Assembly (NCBI GenBank): GCA_022559845.1
Contig: CM040118.1
Location: 443,608,053 to 443,672,052, forward strand
Source: Amorphophallus konjac
Taxonomy: Eukaryota; Streptophyta; Magnoliopsida; Alismatales; Araceae
Direction of reading: 5' to 3'
DNA length: 64,000 nucleotides
Shown: in pieces, positions 36,555 to 48,689 of the stretch
Numbering within the stretch: the stretch's first letter is position 1
Layout of the letters: every line of letters begins with the position of its first letter
Program-made: the position numbers and the translations under genes
The notes under the pieces: generated by a model
Told to the model about the DNA's origin: nothing
The model's database searches: none
What the model saw: the letters and a program-made list of their open reading frames with translations, nothing else

Positions 36555-37299
36555 TTCTTCATAAACTGATGAAATCGACGAGGGTAATTCATGAAATTAT
36601 ACATGCTTGCTTGAAAAGTACATTCTCATTACATGCTTGTTACATGACATTCTCATGCATAGTCTTCTCAAGATTATGAAAAGTACTTTCTTGTGATTGA
36701 AAGGCCAACCTATATTCTTGCTAGATCATGATCATATATTCTTGCAATATCATGTCCTTACATTCATATCTTGCTACTTGTTGTTACTGTGATTTTTATC
36801 GCATGTTTTTTCGCACTCTCAGTACCTTACCTGCTAGAGCTAAAACATTAATGACGTAAACTATGCAGTTATGTTGACATGAAGATACCTACTAGGCGAG
36901 TGCGCTCATTCCCTACTTTCTACAATCTTTTCAGGAAGCTCTAGTGGATCAGAGCCAGATCGTTCAAGTGATGGGTTCGAGAGCGAGTGAAGACTGAAGA
37001 GCCCTAGATGATTGTCTACATGAGCCTCTTATGTTAAGATAGAGTCATTCACTGTAATAGGCAGTGAAGTTGATCATGTCAATGTAATTTTATATTTTCT
37101 TGAGTCTAGTGAGTCATGTATCAAGAGAGTCAATTGTCAATTGTAACTTTCATCATTATTCAATAAAGTTGAACTTTTTGCCATATGTTATTTACATTAT
37201 TGTACTTTTGGCGCTCTGATTTTCTTGCTAACTAGAGGCTTACTTTGTCGGATGTTCATGTTCTTAACTTGTTTCTGCTGTATATCTCGGGCCGTGACA
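36555..37299 (+). mobile_element. Element E 5' LTR, part 2
   Basis: Continues the LTR interrupted at 29228; aligns by eye with B's LTR from about 40195 on. AATAAA at 37162-37167; ends GGGCCGTGACA at 37299. Confidence 0.7.
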
Positions 37300-37306
37300 A
37301 TTAAGG

Positions 37307-37319
37307 TGATACCAGAGCC
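37307..37319 (+). other. Element E primer-binding site (mutated)
   Basis: TGATACCAGAGCC, two changes from the iMet consensus TGGTATCAGAGCC. Follows ATTAAGG after the LTR end. Confidence 0.75.
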
Positions 37320-37552
37320 TAGGCTTATTAAGTCCTATGAAAATGTCAAGGTATAGGGTTAAGTCCAAGGGTCTAGGAATTTCTAACCTATGAACTATAA
37401 AAGATTTTTTTCCCAACCTATGTGAGATTGGGTAGAGCCCGGTATAAGATAGTCTTTATAAAGAATTGACCTCTAGACATGAGAAAACTTAAACCTCATG
37501 AATTCTAAGAAAATGACAAATTGTTTATTTTCTCAGGAACCTTATTTTCCCA

Positions 37553-37670
37553 ATGGCTAGAAACTGAGCTAACTAGGAAGCAATGAAGCAAATAGTTCAA
37601 GGTCTCACTCAAGCCCTACAGACGGTGGCACAGGCAGGTGCGCGAGCTGGCACGAGAGACTTACACCGTA
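37553..37670 (+). pseudogene. Element E gag N-terminus (truncated, dead)
   Basis: Starts M-A-R-N like the gag of B and C (V-Q-G-L-T-Q-A-L-Q), but has stops TGA and TAG within the first eight codons. It is cut after about 39 codons by insertion of element B. The remainder is not in the window. An acceptor-like TTTTCTCAG ends 16 bp before the ATG. Confidence 0.8.
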
Positions 37671-40600
37671 TGTAACGCCTGAGAATTTTCTATGAATTTT
37701 TTGGGGTTAAAATATAATTATTAAGCACTTAAATTAACTAATGGGCTATTAAATGAATCATGAATAGGAATAGGCCCATTTAATTAAACCTACTTGGCCA
37801 AAATTATAGTTTTTTACCCAAGCCCAATAGAATTGGCCCATATTCTAGAAGCTTAACTTTAGGTATTTACGGAATTAAGTGGATAAATAGGATAAATAAG
37901 AGGATAATAGGGGAAAGAGTTTGGAGTAGTTCAAATTCTGCGCCCAAGACCAAAAACGGTCTATCGGGCGACCGCAAGGGACAAGAAACGGTCTTCATTG
38001 GACCGCTTTTAAGAGTCCGATCGCGAGCAGTTGTGATCGGATAAAAACTCCATTTTTATCAGACCGAATCCTTTGGGATTGATGCTATTTGTTGGCTAGG
38101 AGACTCTAGAACACATCATGATCGATTGGAGACCTAATTAGGACTCTAGGGTTGTTCTAATCCATGAAACCCTAGCTAAACCCTATAAATAGACCATAAG
38201 TTCATCCTATGCGACCCTTACTTTGGCTTGCGTGGAACTAAGGTAAGGAAGCATGATTTGAGGTAGGTTCTTTAGAATATTTTGTTGACAATACGAAGGT
38301 CTGACTTCTCTCAAAATTTCATCTTAGGAGATCGAGCCTACAAGAAGTTAGAGGCTTCCAAAGTCGTCGGTTCAGTACAAGCAACCTAGGAACATGTGTG
38401 ATCGGGTCAGATTGAGCAGCAAATTAGAAGCCCTAAATGAGGTAATTAGATATGGGTTATTTAGAGTTATTTGTTCCTTTTAGTACCATCTTCTTACCCT
38501 CTAAAATTCGTGGTCATAGGTGAAGTGAATCAGAAGTTAGAAGGCCACGAAGTTGCTGGTTCGGTTCTGAACGAGCAGGAACTAAGGTTGTCTTCCAGTC
38601 CTAAATTCGAAGTCTAAAGCCCAGATCAAAGGTAGGTTATCTCATGAAAGGCTGAATTAACGTGTTTGGAATAATAGCCCTCTTTTATTTCCTGTTTTCA
38701 CTGATTGTGCATGACGAATTTGATGTTTTACTTGGACTGCGCATATAGGGTTAGCATAGCATGCTTGAACCTTGCCCTTAAAAAGAAAAGTAAATTTTCT
38801 TGGCTTAATTCATGCAACTTGTACATCTCCATGCTTTTGTTATAGATTATCATGTCCTACCTATCTAGTTAGGATGATTGTTATCTAAGTACTGCCTTAG
38901 ATTAGCATACACTTCGGTGTTACTATAGTTTTGTTACAGGTAGGAAGAAACGGTCTTCCTAAGACCGCTAAGCCCTGTTAAGCGGTCCTACGATAGACCG
39001 CTAAGCACTATAAAACGATCATCACGAGACCGTTTGGTTTTCTGAGTTCTGTATATATGTTAACCTAGAACATAATGCAGGGTAACCTTATTTATCATAT
39101 GATAAGCCTAGATAATTAGGTTTTATTCTTATTTTAAATGCTACATTCGTAAATTTGATTGTATTGGTGGTTTATTCTAGAAGATTGCAGGTTTTACATA
39201 TGTATAAAAATTATTTTAAGTTATGTTAATTTCATGCCAAAACGTATACTCTTGTATTAATGAATATACTTCTCATGGACTTGACTAGTTTTGATCATTG
39301 TTTTATCACGATCTTTCCTTATCTATGAGTCATTTTCATAAGTACATGGTGTATACTCTGATATGCGACCATTAGATACACTTTGCACTTATAGACACAC
39401 TCTCTTGGACTTATGAACCTCTCCGTCGGATATTCCTTCTATCAGACTAGGCGATTATGTTTCAAGGCCTCCGTAAGACTCCGCGAGCCTGAGATTCCCA
39501 CTAGGACGCCGAGCTAGTTGTACCATCAAAACCAATTATATAGAAAACACTCTACCGGTGTTTGATGTGTTTTGGACCTTAGTGGCCCTATGGATGACCG
39601 CTAAAGGATACCAAGCGGCCATTCACTAGACCGCTAAACTCAAAAAAGTTTTCCTACGTCGGCACTTCTTCTTCATGCGTCGACTCTAATTATGAAACGG
39701 TCTAGACTGTGACCGCTTTCTGTATGAAACGGTCCAGTAAACAACCGCTTTATCTCTGAACCTATCTTACCCGAGGTTTGACCTTTGGGGTTGGTTTTCT
39801 TGAGTTCCTAGATGGTCTTCAGATTATCTGGAGTCTCAACACATGTTTAATAAGTCAATATTAAGATTTGAAACTTAATGAATGTACCGTTATGCTGTCG
39901 GAATGCCGCCGGGGTATAATATTCTTTTAATTCTTCTATGATATCTCATGTCAGTTTGGTGCATTCTATACCTTGGTTACTTTGTCATGAAACTTATTAT
40001 TTGGAATTGAAATCATTGGCTGAAATTATTGTTATCTCGTGGAAGTAGCTGGATTTATAACTTGAAGATGCAAGACCGGGCACAGATTGTGTCCAAGGGC
40101 TCCATGCTAGCCCCCACGGCCGATGGTCGGAAACATGCTATAAACCATGGGGTACGATGATATTGGCATCGCATTGCACTAGGAGTACTTTCTCTTATAA
40201 ATGAGTGAAACACCACGATGCTCCTTGTGAAAATTACATGCTTGTTAAATGACAATCTAGTACATAGCCTTTATGAGGTTGTGTAAGTACTTTCTAGTTA
40301 CATGCTCGTACATTCTTGTTTGTGAAAGGCTAACTTGTATTTACATGATTAAATCTTAATTGTTCATATACTCGATCATGTCTACTTGCTTAGATATTTC
40401 AAGATTCTATATTCTTGGATGCTTTGGATATGCCGTATGATTTACCGCATTCTTTTTTTTAACTCTAGAGCTAAAACATTAATCACTTAAATATTACCTT
40501 CATGTTGATATGAAGATACCTATTGGGCTAGTATGCTCATACCTATTTTCTCATCTTTTCAGGAAATACTAGTGGATCAGATTCGGATTATGCTAGTAGT

Positions 40601-40904
40601 GGGTTCGAGAGCGATTGATGATCTATTTGAACGAGAGAAGCCATAATTATCTAGTGTCTAGTCGTGTCACATTGTAATTTTTGATTTCTTGAGTCATATG
40701 ATGTAAGGATGTCAAAAGTAGTGGTCTTATGTACTTTTTGGTCATTATTATTCTGAAATAAAGTTGGATTTTTGAGAAATTACTTGTGCAATTACTTTTA
40801 TGTGTTTGTCTTGGGCTCTGATTATATTGCTCGTTTGAGGCGTACTAGCCAACTATCCACGTTCTCAAATATCTTTCGTTGTACATAAATCCCGGGGCGT
40901 GATA
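37671..40904 (+). repeat. Element B 5' LTR
   Basis: 3234 bp, TGTAACGCCTGAG to GGGGCGTGATA. TATAAATAG at 38184-38192, donor-like AAG|GTAAGG at 38241-38248, AATAAA at 40757-40762. Hairpins of CGGTC-N8-GACCG type near 37945, 38950, 38980 and 39690, and the shared LTR module at 39411-39535. No coding sequence. Confidence 0.9.
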
Positions 40905-40911
40905 CTTAAAG

Positions 40912-40924
40912 TGGTATCAGAGCC
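40912..40924 (+). other. Element B primer-binding site
   Basis: TGGTATCAGAGCC after CTTAAAG. The ATTGGGTAGAACC leader motif follows at about 41029. Confidence 0.9.
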
Positions 40925-41143
40925 TAGGCCAAGAAGTCCTAGGAAAAGATGTCATGTCTTAGGTGAAGTCCAAGGTTTAAGGACCCATGCCTATGAAACA
41001 AGGAAAGAAATACCAAACCTATGAGAGAAATTGGGTAGAACCGGGGATGAGAGAGTAATTGGAAATTATCTCTTGAATTAACCCTACCAATTCCATAGGA
41101 GTTGACAAATTTATTTCCTCTTGTCAGGTACCTCATTCTTTCA

Positions 41144-44100
41144 ATGGCTCACCGTGTTGATCGGAACGGAATGCAACAAACCGTTGTAGGTCTCACCCAG
41201 GCTTTGCAAACTATGGCCCAAGCAAGCGCAAGGGCAGGGGCTAGTGATCTGCACTGCAACTTCCGGAGTCTAAACCCTCCGCGATTTTATGGTTCCTCCA
41301 ATCCAGATGAAGCTGAGAATTGGATCTATGAAATGAACCGTATATTCGAGCTCATGCAATCTGCTGACCAAGAAAATGTTTGTCTCGCCACATTCCAACT
41401 TAACAAATACGTACGCACATGGTGGAAGTCTATTCCTGCACCGCCTCAAGATGCACCACACACTTGGGAATGATTTCTCACACTATTCCGAGCTAAATAC
41501 TTCTTGGAACATGTTAAAGAGAGGAAGGCGGCAGAATTTACCTCCTTAAGGCAAGGCATGATGTCCGTAGCGGAGTATGAGCTCCAATTTTCTCGCCTAG
41601 CACCTTATGCTCAGCATTTAGTGAGCACTGATCTTCTGAAAGCAAATCGCTTCATGGATGGGTTAAGGCCCATCTTCATTCAACAACTTGGCTCCCAAAA
41701 TATTCGGACCTATGCGGAGATGGTCCAACGAGCCCACCTATATGAAAGGACCTTGGAGAAGGTTGAGAAACTCAAAGGCAAGAGGGAGGAGCCGAGCCGA
41801 AAGTCAGATCGGCGAGGAAGAAGAGAATAAAAATTTAGCATCACTTACAACTCTTGGGACAACAAGAAGAGATCCCGGAATGGGAGTGGTGGTGGCTACC
41901 ACAAGAACAAACAGGTGAAAGAGGAAGACAAGCAAGTCATGGCGGCTTGCACATTCTATGAGAAATTCAGCCATGCGACCGAGGAATGCTGGAAACGCTT
42001 AGGGGCATGTTTGCGATGTGGAAGCCGGGAGCACCGCATGCTGGATTGCCCTCTCATGAAGGATCAATCTTCCAGCGGTGGACGCAAGCGTCATGCTCAT
42101 CTTAATGCTGTTATGGATGATGAAGGAATGCCCAAAAATGATGGGCTAATGGAAGGTACTATTCAAATCTATTCACATCCTGCATTCGTGTTATTTGATA
42201 CTGGTGCTTCTCATTCTTTTATATCTACTACTTTTGCAAAAGCCTTGCTAGTTTCATCAGTTCCTTTACCTTCGGACCTAGCTATTACTACACCCTTAGG
42301 TCCTGGAACTAAACTTACAACTTGCTACCCCAATAGTGAGGTAGTAGTATAATGTCATAATCTTCCCGCAAATCTCGTATGCCTCGACATGGAGGGCTAC
42401 GATGCTGTCTTAAGTGTAGATTGGCTCGAAGACCATGACACCTATATAAATTGCCGCAATAGGATAATCTCTTTTCGGAAACCAGGTCTTCCCAGATTTT
42501 CCTTCCATGGTATCAAATATAGGAAGCATCATATCATCTCTCCATGCTTGCAAACTCATGTCGCAAGGATGTGAAACTTTTCTTGCTTCCTTAATCATCA
42601 CTGAGTCCAAAGAGATCATCTTAAAGGATATCCCCATTGTGAGTGAGTTTCTCGATGTGTTCCCATCAGATTTACCCAGTTTACCACCCGAAAGGGAAGT
42701 AAACTTCTCCATTGAAATCGTTCTTGGAGCAGCACCTGTTTCAATAGCTCCCTACAGGATGTCTCCTATAGAACTCAAGGAATTGAAGAAACAACTACAT
42801 GAGCTGTTAGACAAGGGTTTCATTCGACCTAGCACATCCCCTTGGGGTGCACCAGTTTTATTTGTCAAAAAGAAGGATGGATCTCTCAGGCTATGTATCG
42901 ACTACCGGCGACTAAATCAACTCACTGTCAAGAACAAATATCTGTTGCCACGTATCGATGAGCTCTTTAATCAATTTTCGGGAGCAGAATATTTCTCCAA
43001 GATAGACCTCAGGTCAGGTTATCATCAACTCAAGATCAAAGACGAAGACATATACAAGACTGCTTTCCAGAGCAGATATGGGCACTATGAATTCGTAGTA
43101 ATACCGTTCGGGTTGACCAATGCCCCGACAGTATTTATGCAACTAATGAATAATGTCTTCAGGCCTTATCTCGACCAGTTTGTGGTCGTCTTCATTGATG
43201 ATATTCTGATATACTCCAAGACTAAAGAGGAACATGAAGAGCACTTAAGAATAGCCTTGCAAACACTAAGAGAGCATCAACTCTTCGCAAAGCTTAGCAA
43301 ATGCGAGTTCTGGCTAAAGGAGGTCTCTTTCCTTGGCCATATCATTTCAAAGAAAGGTATTACTGTTGATCCTTTTAAGGTAGAAGCTGTTAAGAACTGG
43401 AGCCAGCCAACGACCATGTCAGAAATTAGATGTTTTATGCGCCTGGCTGGTTATTATAGGTGATTCATTAAAGATTTTTCTAAAATCGCCATCCCTTTCA
43501 CTAGACTCACAAGAAAGGAGAACCCTTTTATATGGTCAAAGGATTACGAAGAAAGTTTCCTAACTCTTCAAGATCATCTTACTTCAGCCCCTATATTGAC
43601 ACTGCCTATTGAAGGTGGTGGCTTTGAAGTCTATACCGATGCATCTGGCATTGGCCAGGGATGTGTTCTTATGCAGAAAAAAAAGGTAATTTGCTATTCA
43701 TCGATGCCGTTGAAGCGTCATAAAGAAAACTACCTTGTGCAAGATCTGGAGCTAGCTGCGGTTATATTCGCCTTAAAAATTTGGCGACACTACCTTTATG
43801 GGGATAAATTCACTGTATTTTCATATCACAAAAGTCTGAAATACCTCTTCACCTAAAAGGAATTAAACATGAGACAATGCAGATGGTTGGAGTATCTTAA
43901 AGACTTCGACTTTACTATCCAATATCATCCAGGCAAAGCAAATGTTATAGCTGACGCTCTTAGCAGAAGACATATGGCAACTCTGGCTAGCCTCAGGAAA
44001 GGTACGACATGTCTTATCGAGGATTTTACTCATTTGAATCAGGATGTTGATAAGGAAGAGGAAAGATGTATACATGCTAATATAAGGTCACAACCTACAT

Positions 44101-45517
44101 TGATTGAAGATATAGTCAAATTACAAGAAAATGACCCCACATTGATGGAGATCAAGACTAATATTGATCAAAGGTCAGAATTTTCCATTTCAAATGATGG
44201 GAGACTATTGTTTAAGGATCGAATCTGTGTGCCGAATCATGTCGATACTAAGAAGTTGATCATGGAGGAAGCTCACAAATCAAGGTATGCTATTCATCGT
44301 GGAGCTACCAAGATGTACCAAGACTTAAAAAGAAACTTCTAGTAGCCCAACATGAAAAGAGAAGTAGCGGACTATGTATCTCGCTGTCTCACTTGTCAAC
44401 AAGTAAAAGCAGAACATTTAAAGCCCGTCAGTAAATTACATCTCTTGGATATTCTCGAGTGGAAATGGAAAAGTATAGGGATGGATTTCATCATGAGTTT
44501 ACCTAAGATAAGAGGTGGACACGATGGTATTTGGGTGATTATAAACCGATTGACTAAATATGCACATTTCCTGCCAATCAAAAGTTGATGGTCTGTGGAT
44601 GTATTAGCAACACTGTATATGGGAGAAATTATCAAGCTACATGGTGTCCCTGTCACCATTATATCTGAACGAGACCCTCGGTTCACATCACAGTTCTGGA
44701 AGGGTCTACAACATTCATTAGGGACGCGGCTCAACTTTAGCACTGCATTCCATCCACAAACTGATGGTCAAACTGAAAGGACAAATCAGGTGGTGGAAGA
44801 TATGCTGAGGGCATGTGCTATTGATTTTAGAGGGAGTAGGCACGACCACTTGCCTCTAGTGGAATTCGCATATAATAATAGCTACCAAGCTAGTATACAA
44901 ATGGCACCATTCGAGGCACTATATGGAAGAAGCTGTCGTTCACCTATATGTTGGAATGAAGTAGGAGAAAGGCAATTTCCCGGCCCCGACATCATCAGGG
45001 ATACTACTGAGAAAATATAGCTTATATGGGAGAAACTCCAGAGGGCTCTGGACAGGCAGAAATCATATGCTGATAATAGAAGGCGTGACCTGGAATTCCA
45101 AGTGGGAGACCATGTATTCCTTAAGGTTTCTCTAAGTTGAGGTATTCGAAGATTCGATATGAAAGGCAAGCTCACTCCAAGATTCATTGACCCCTTTGAA
45201 ATTCTCGAAAGGGTTGGTGAAGTTGCATATCGAATAGCTTTACCCCCTCAATTAGCTGGAGTTCATGATGTATTTCACGTCTCAATGCTCAAAAAGTATG
45301 TCTCAGATCCCTTTCATGTCATAACGTATGACAACCTGGAGATTAAAAGGATTTGACGTATGAGCAAAAGTCAATCAGAATAGTTGAACAAGAAGTACGT
45401 AAAGTTCAGAATAAAACCATTCCCATAGTCAAAGTCCAATGGAACAAATTATGTCCACATGAAGCAACATGGGAGACGGAAGAAGCCATGCGTAAAAGAT
45501 TCTCGAAAATATATTAA
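41144..45517 (+). pseudogene. Element B Gag-Pol pseudogene (Ty3/gypsy chromovirus)
   Basis: Full-length by domains, collinear with C: gag, zinc knuckles (about 41950-42060), protease D-T-G-A-S (about 42200), RT with F-I-D-D (about 43190), RNase H T-D-A-S (about 43640), integrase C-C (44390) and D-D-E parts (44480, 44670, 44780), and a chromodomain-like tail. Breaks: TGA 41471, TAA 41828, TAA 42350, frameshift near 42510-42570, TGA 43461, TAA 43854, TAG-TAG 44340-44345, TGA 44586, TAG 45018, TGA 45138, frameshift near 45350. Several are what C-to-T or G-to-A transitions would make (two adjacent Trp codons became TAG-TAG). It starts at the ATG at 41144, 17 bp after an acceptor-like TTGTCAG. No functional product expected. 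Confidence 0.9.
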
Positions 45518-45575
45518 TGTAAGTACACTCTTCTTAGTAAACCTCATTGCGATGAATTTGGGGACCAAATTCTTT

Positions 45576-45590
45576 TTAAGTGGGGGAGGG
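45576..45590 (+). other. Element B polypurine tract
   Basis: TTAAGTGGGGGAGGG immediately before the 3' LTR start TGTAACACCC, in the shared context GGACCAAATTCTTT. Confidence 0.9.
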
Positions 45591-45763
45591 TGTAACACCC
45601 GAGAATTTTCTAAGAATTTTTTGGGATTAAAATATAATTATTAAGCACTTAAATGGACTAATGGGCTATTAAATGAATCATGAATAGGAATAGGCCCATT
45701 TAATTAAACCCACTTGGCCCAAATTATAGTTTTTGACCCAAGCCCAATAGAATTGGCCCATAT
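45591..45763 (+). repeat. Element B 3' LTR, part 1
   Basis: First 173 bp of the LTR, ending in CATAT (45759-45763), the target site duplicated by element C. Confidence 0.9.
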
Positions 45764-48459
45764 TGTAAGACCCCGAGTTTCTGTACAAATATTAAATTTC
45801 GTAAATAGTAAATGTTGAAAAGTGACTGTGGTAAATAGTAAATAGTAAAAATTTTGACTATCATATAAAAATTCCAAAAAATGGTAGTTAATTAGTAAAG
45901 ACCATGGTAAACACTTTGGTCTTCTGTACTTGACCCTAATAAAATCATTTACATGGCTTAATCAGTGATTTAAGCCTGACTTAAAAACGCGGAAAACACT
46001 ATTCATACGAAAATACAACTACCTTAGAAAAATCTGTAAAAATCACATCTGATAGAGGGTATTTTTCTTAGCAACTTTGTCTTCTGAAGTTTCATCGGTA
46101 AAAATCAGAAACTCTCTCTATCGACTAAACCGTTGAACATTGGGTTAAATTATTATTTTAATCTTAAGATTGGGAGATTAACAATAAACCTCGTGATAAA
46201 ATTCCATAAAAATCATATTATGAAAGAGCATGTCTTGATTAGTAATTTTGTCTTTTGGGTCCAATTCATTAAAAATCATTTAGTAATATTAAATTGAGGT
46301 TTTAGTTAACCATTCCTTAATCTTTTGGATTAGGCTTAGATTAGGCTAACCTTACCGTGAGAAACACGTGAAACCGTGTTTTGGTTGACAGAAACACGTT
46401 GTCAACAATGCAAATGATTTTGCGACTCTGACCAAACCGTGTGTGAAGATTAAACACTCCTCTTCCAAACCTATAAGTAGAGGAAGCTCCCTTAAACATC
46501 TCTTAAACACAAAAGGGTTCTTGCTGCTGTGAAGAAGCTCTGCAAGTCTACTGTTCATCTTCTCCCCCATTCATCTTTCCTTATTTCATCGGTTAAGGTA
46601 GGTAACCATGGCACAAACCTTGAATTTGATAAATGGAATGAAAGGGCATCATGTTAGCTTGTAGAAACCATGCTTTTCCATTTATTTACGTACTCAAATG
46701 CATGAATTGAAGCCTTAAACGCCGGATTTATGCTTCTGTTTCACTGTTCCCGTGTTACAGGGATTAACGGTTCCAATCGGACCGCTTTATCTCTTAGACG
46801 GCTCAGAACTGCCCGCCCGACTTATACAAACGGCCCAATTAGAACCACCCGTCTTGTATAAAACGGCCCAATGATAACCATTTTACAGCCAGTAGGTTTA
46901 ACGGCCCACTGTCATCCGTTTAACTTCCAGAAAACTGATTTTTTTGCTATTTGACCCATTTAACAATGTTAATTAGTAAAAATTGACAATCCACATAAAT
47001 AACAGATAATGACATGAGTAAATTTCTGTTATTTGCAATATCTATTTTGATAAATTATTTAAAGTGAAAATCATTGAAATTCACTTGTAACTTTGGATAA
47101 ATTGAATAAGTATGGTAAATAGCTAAACTTTACCATAGGTAATTTCTGTAAATTACTGTAAACCAGAAAATTACTGGCCGACTTATGGCAAGTCTTTGAC
47201 CAATTAGCCGGACACTCCATCCGGTAAACTTTACATTTTTACCGTAGAACATTTTTACCGTGATAAATTACGGTTACATCATGATTATTGTTTTAACTTG
47301 ATTAATTGACCGATTACCCTTGGATAATCTTCGGTCATATTTGAGCCCGGAATTGATCAATGGACATTAAACTGAAATTGGTTGGTTTAATTGTTATTGG
47401 CAACCCGGTGACTATTTTGCATAAATTATCTTATAATTAGATATTATCGTTATGCTTAATACGGATTCTCTTGAACCGTATTTCTTAAAATACGACCCGA
47501 ATGGTTCGTATATTCGTTCTTCGGAACTTACTTCTCTCTCTCGAACGGCTTACTGTCAACCGTTCATTCTTGGCCCCGTGACTCGTTACTCATGTGAGTA
47601 CGGCCCGGTGTTTGCCGTACGACTACCTTGTTTTGGGTTTTTCATCGTGGTTATACTCTTGAATCAAAGGAGGCGAGTGTCGTCCTTTACATCTTGTACC
47701 CGACAGAAATTCATCTGATTATATTGGCCATAATTGACTATGTCTAGACGGGGGATCGGTGATCCAATTGAAATGAAATGCCAACGCATCATAAGGGCCC
47801 GGTCTGGTCCTGGGGAGAGCGCCCGAAAAGATATTGAGCCCATTGGGATGTTTATGACAGGGTGAGGCATTGCACCCGAATACTTGACTTGACATGTTAC
47901 GTCTATGACAAACTCTTGTTACTTGACTCGTGCGTATTTACTTGGTTACATGTGTAACATACTTGCTGGCCAAATTCTCTACTGTTACTTCACTTGTTCA
48001 TTACTTGGTAAATTGTTATATTTCTTGACCTTGCAAGATATCTTTTACATTGTTTCTTTTATCGTATCGTCATTCTTTATTTACTGCATTTCATATAAAT
48101 TGGAAATCAATGGTTAATTACGTAAACCTGTTTGTGGTTATCTACTAAGCGCGTTTAGCTCACTCCTACTTTCCCCCTCTTTCCAGGTGATGAACTTGTC
48201 GGGAATGGACTGGAGTGATATCGAGAGATAGTTTTAGTTTATTGAGTCAGTTTGTACCCTTAGTATTAGTGAGAGATTGTTCTAGTATTTTGCTTATTAT
48301 TTGGATGTAGTTGTTCTACCCAGTGTACTCAACTTTATTATCAATAAAACTCTGATTATTATCCTTTCCAACCTTTTGTGCAATGGTTTGCAATGGTTCG
48401 GAATTATTGCTCGCTTGCCCCTAACCGTACGTCCCGAGATTCCGCATCGGGGCGTGACA
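45764..48459 (+). repeat. Element C 5' LTR
   Basis: TGTAAGACCCC to GGGGCGTGACA. TATAAGTA 46472-46479, donor-like AAG|GTAGGT at 46595-46602, ACGGCCC/ACGGTT words at 46765-46925, AATAAA 48343-48348. No coding sequence. Confidence 0.95.
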
Positions 48460-48466
48460 GTTTAGT

Positions 48467-48479
48467 TGGTATCAGAGCC
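48467..48479 (+). other. Element C primer-binding site
   Basis: TGGTATCAGAGCC after GTTTAGT. The motif GTGAGAATTGGGTAGAA follows at 48553-48569. Confidence 0.95.
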
Positions 48480-48689
48480 TAGGTCAATTTGTCCTAGGTA
48501 TTTCACTTTAATGTTATAGGTTTATTGGTTATAGGCTTAAGAAAACAACCTTGTGAGAATTGGGTAGAAATTTGGGTTAAGTTATTTAACCATAATCATG
48601 TTCTTCTTATCTAGTTCTTAACTTCTCATCTAAGAAGTTCTTCTCTCATAAATAATCCGAGTAACTATTTTATAGGCACTTAACTAGAA

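Noticed and set aside
47452..47718. 88-aa plus ORF repeated at 54880-55146
   Set aside because: Same explanation: paired LTRs of element C.
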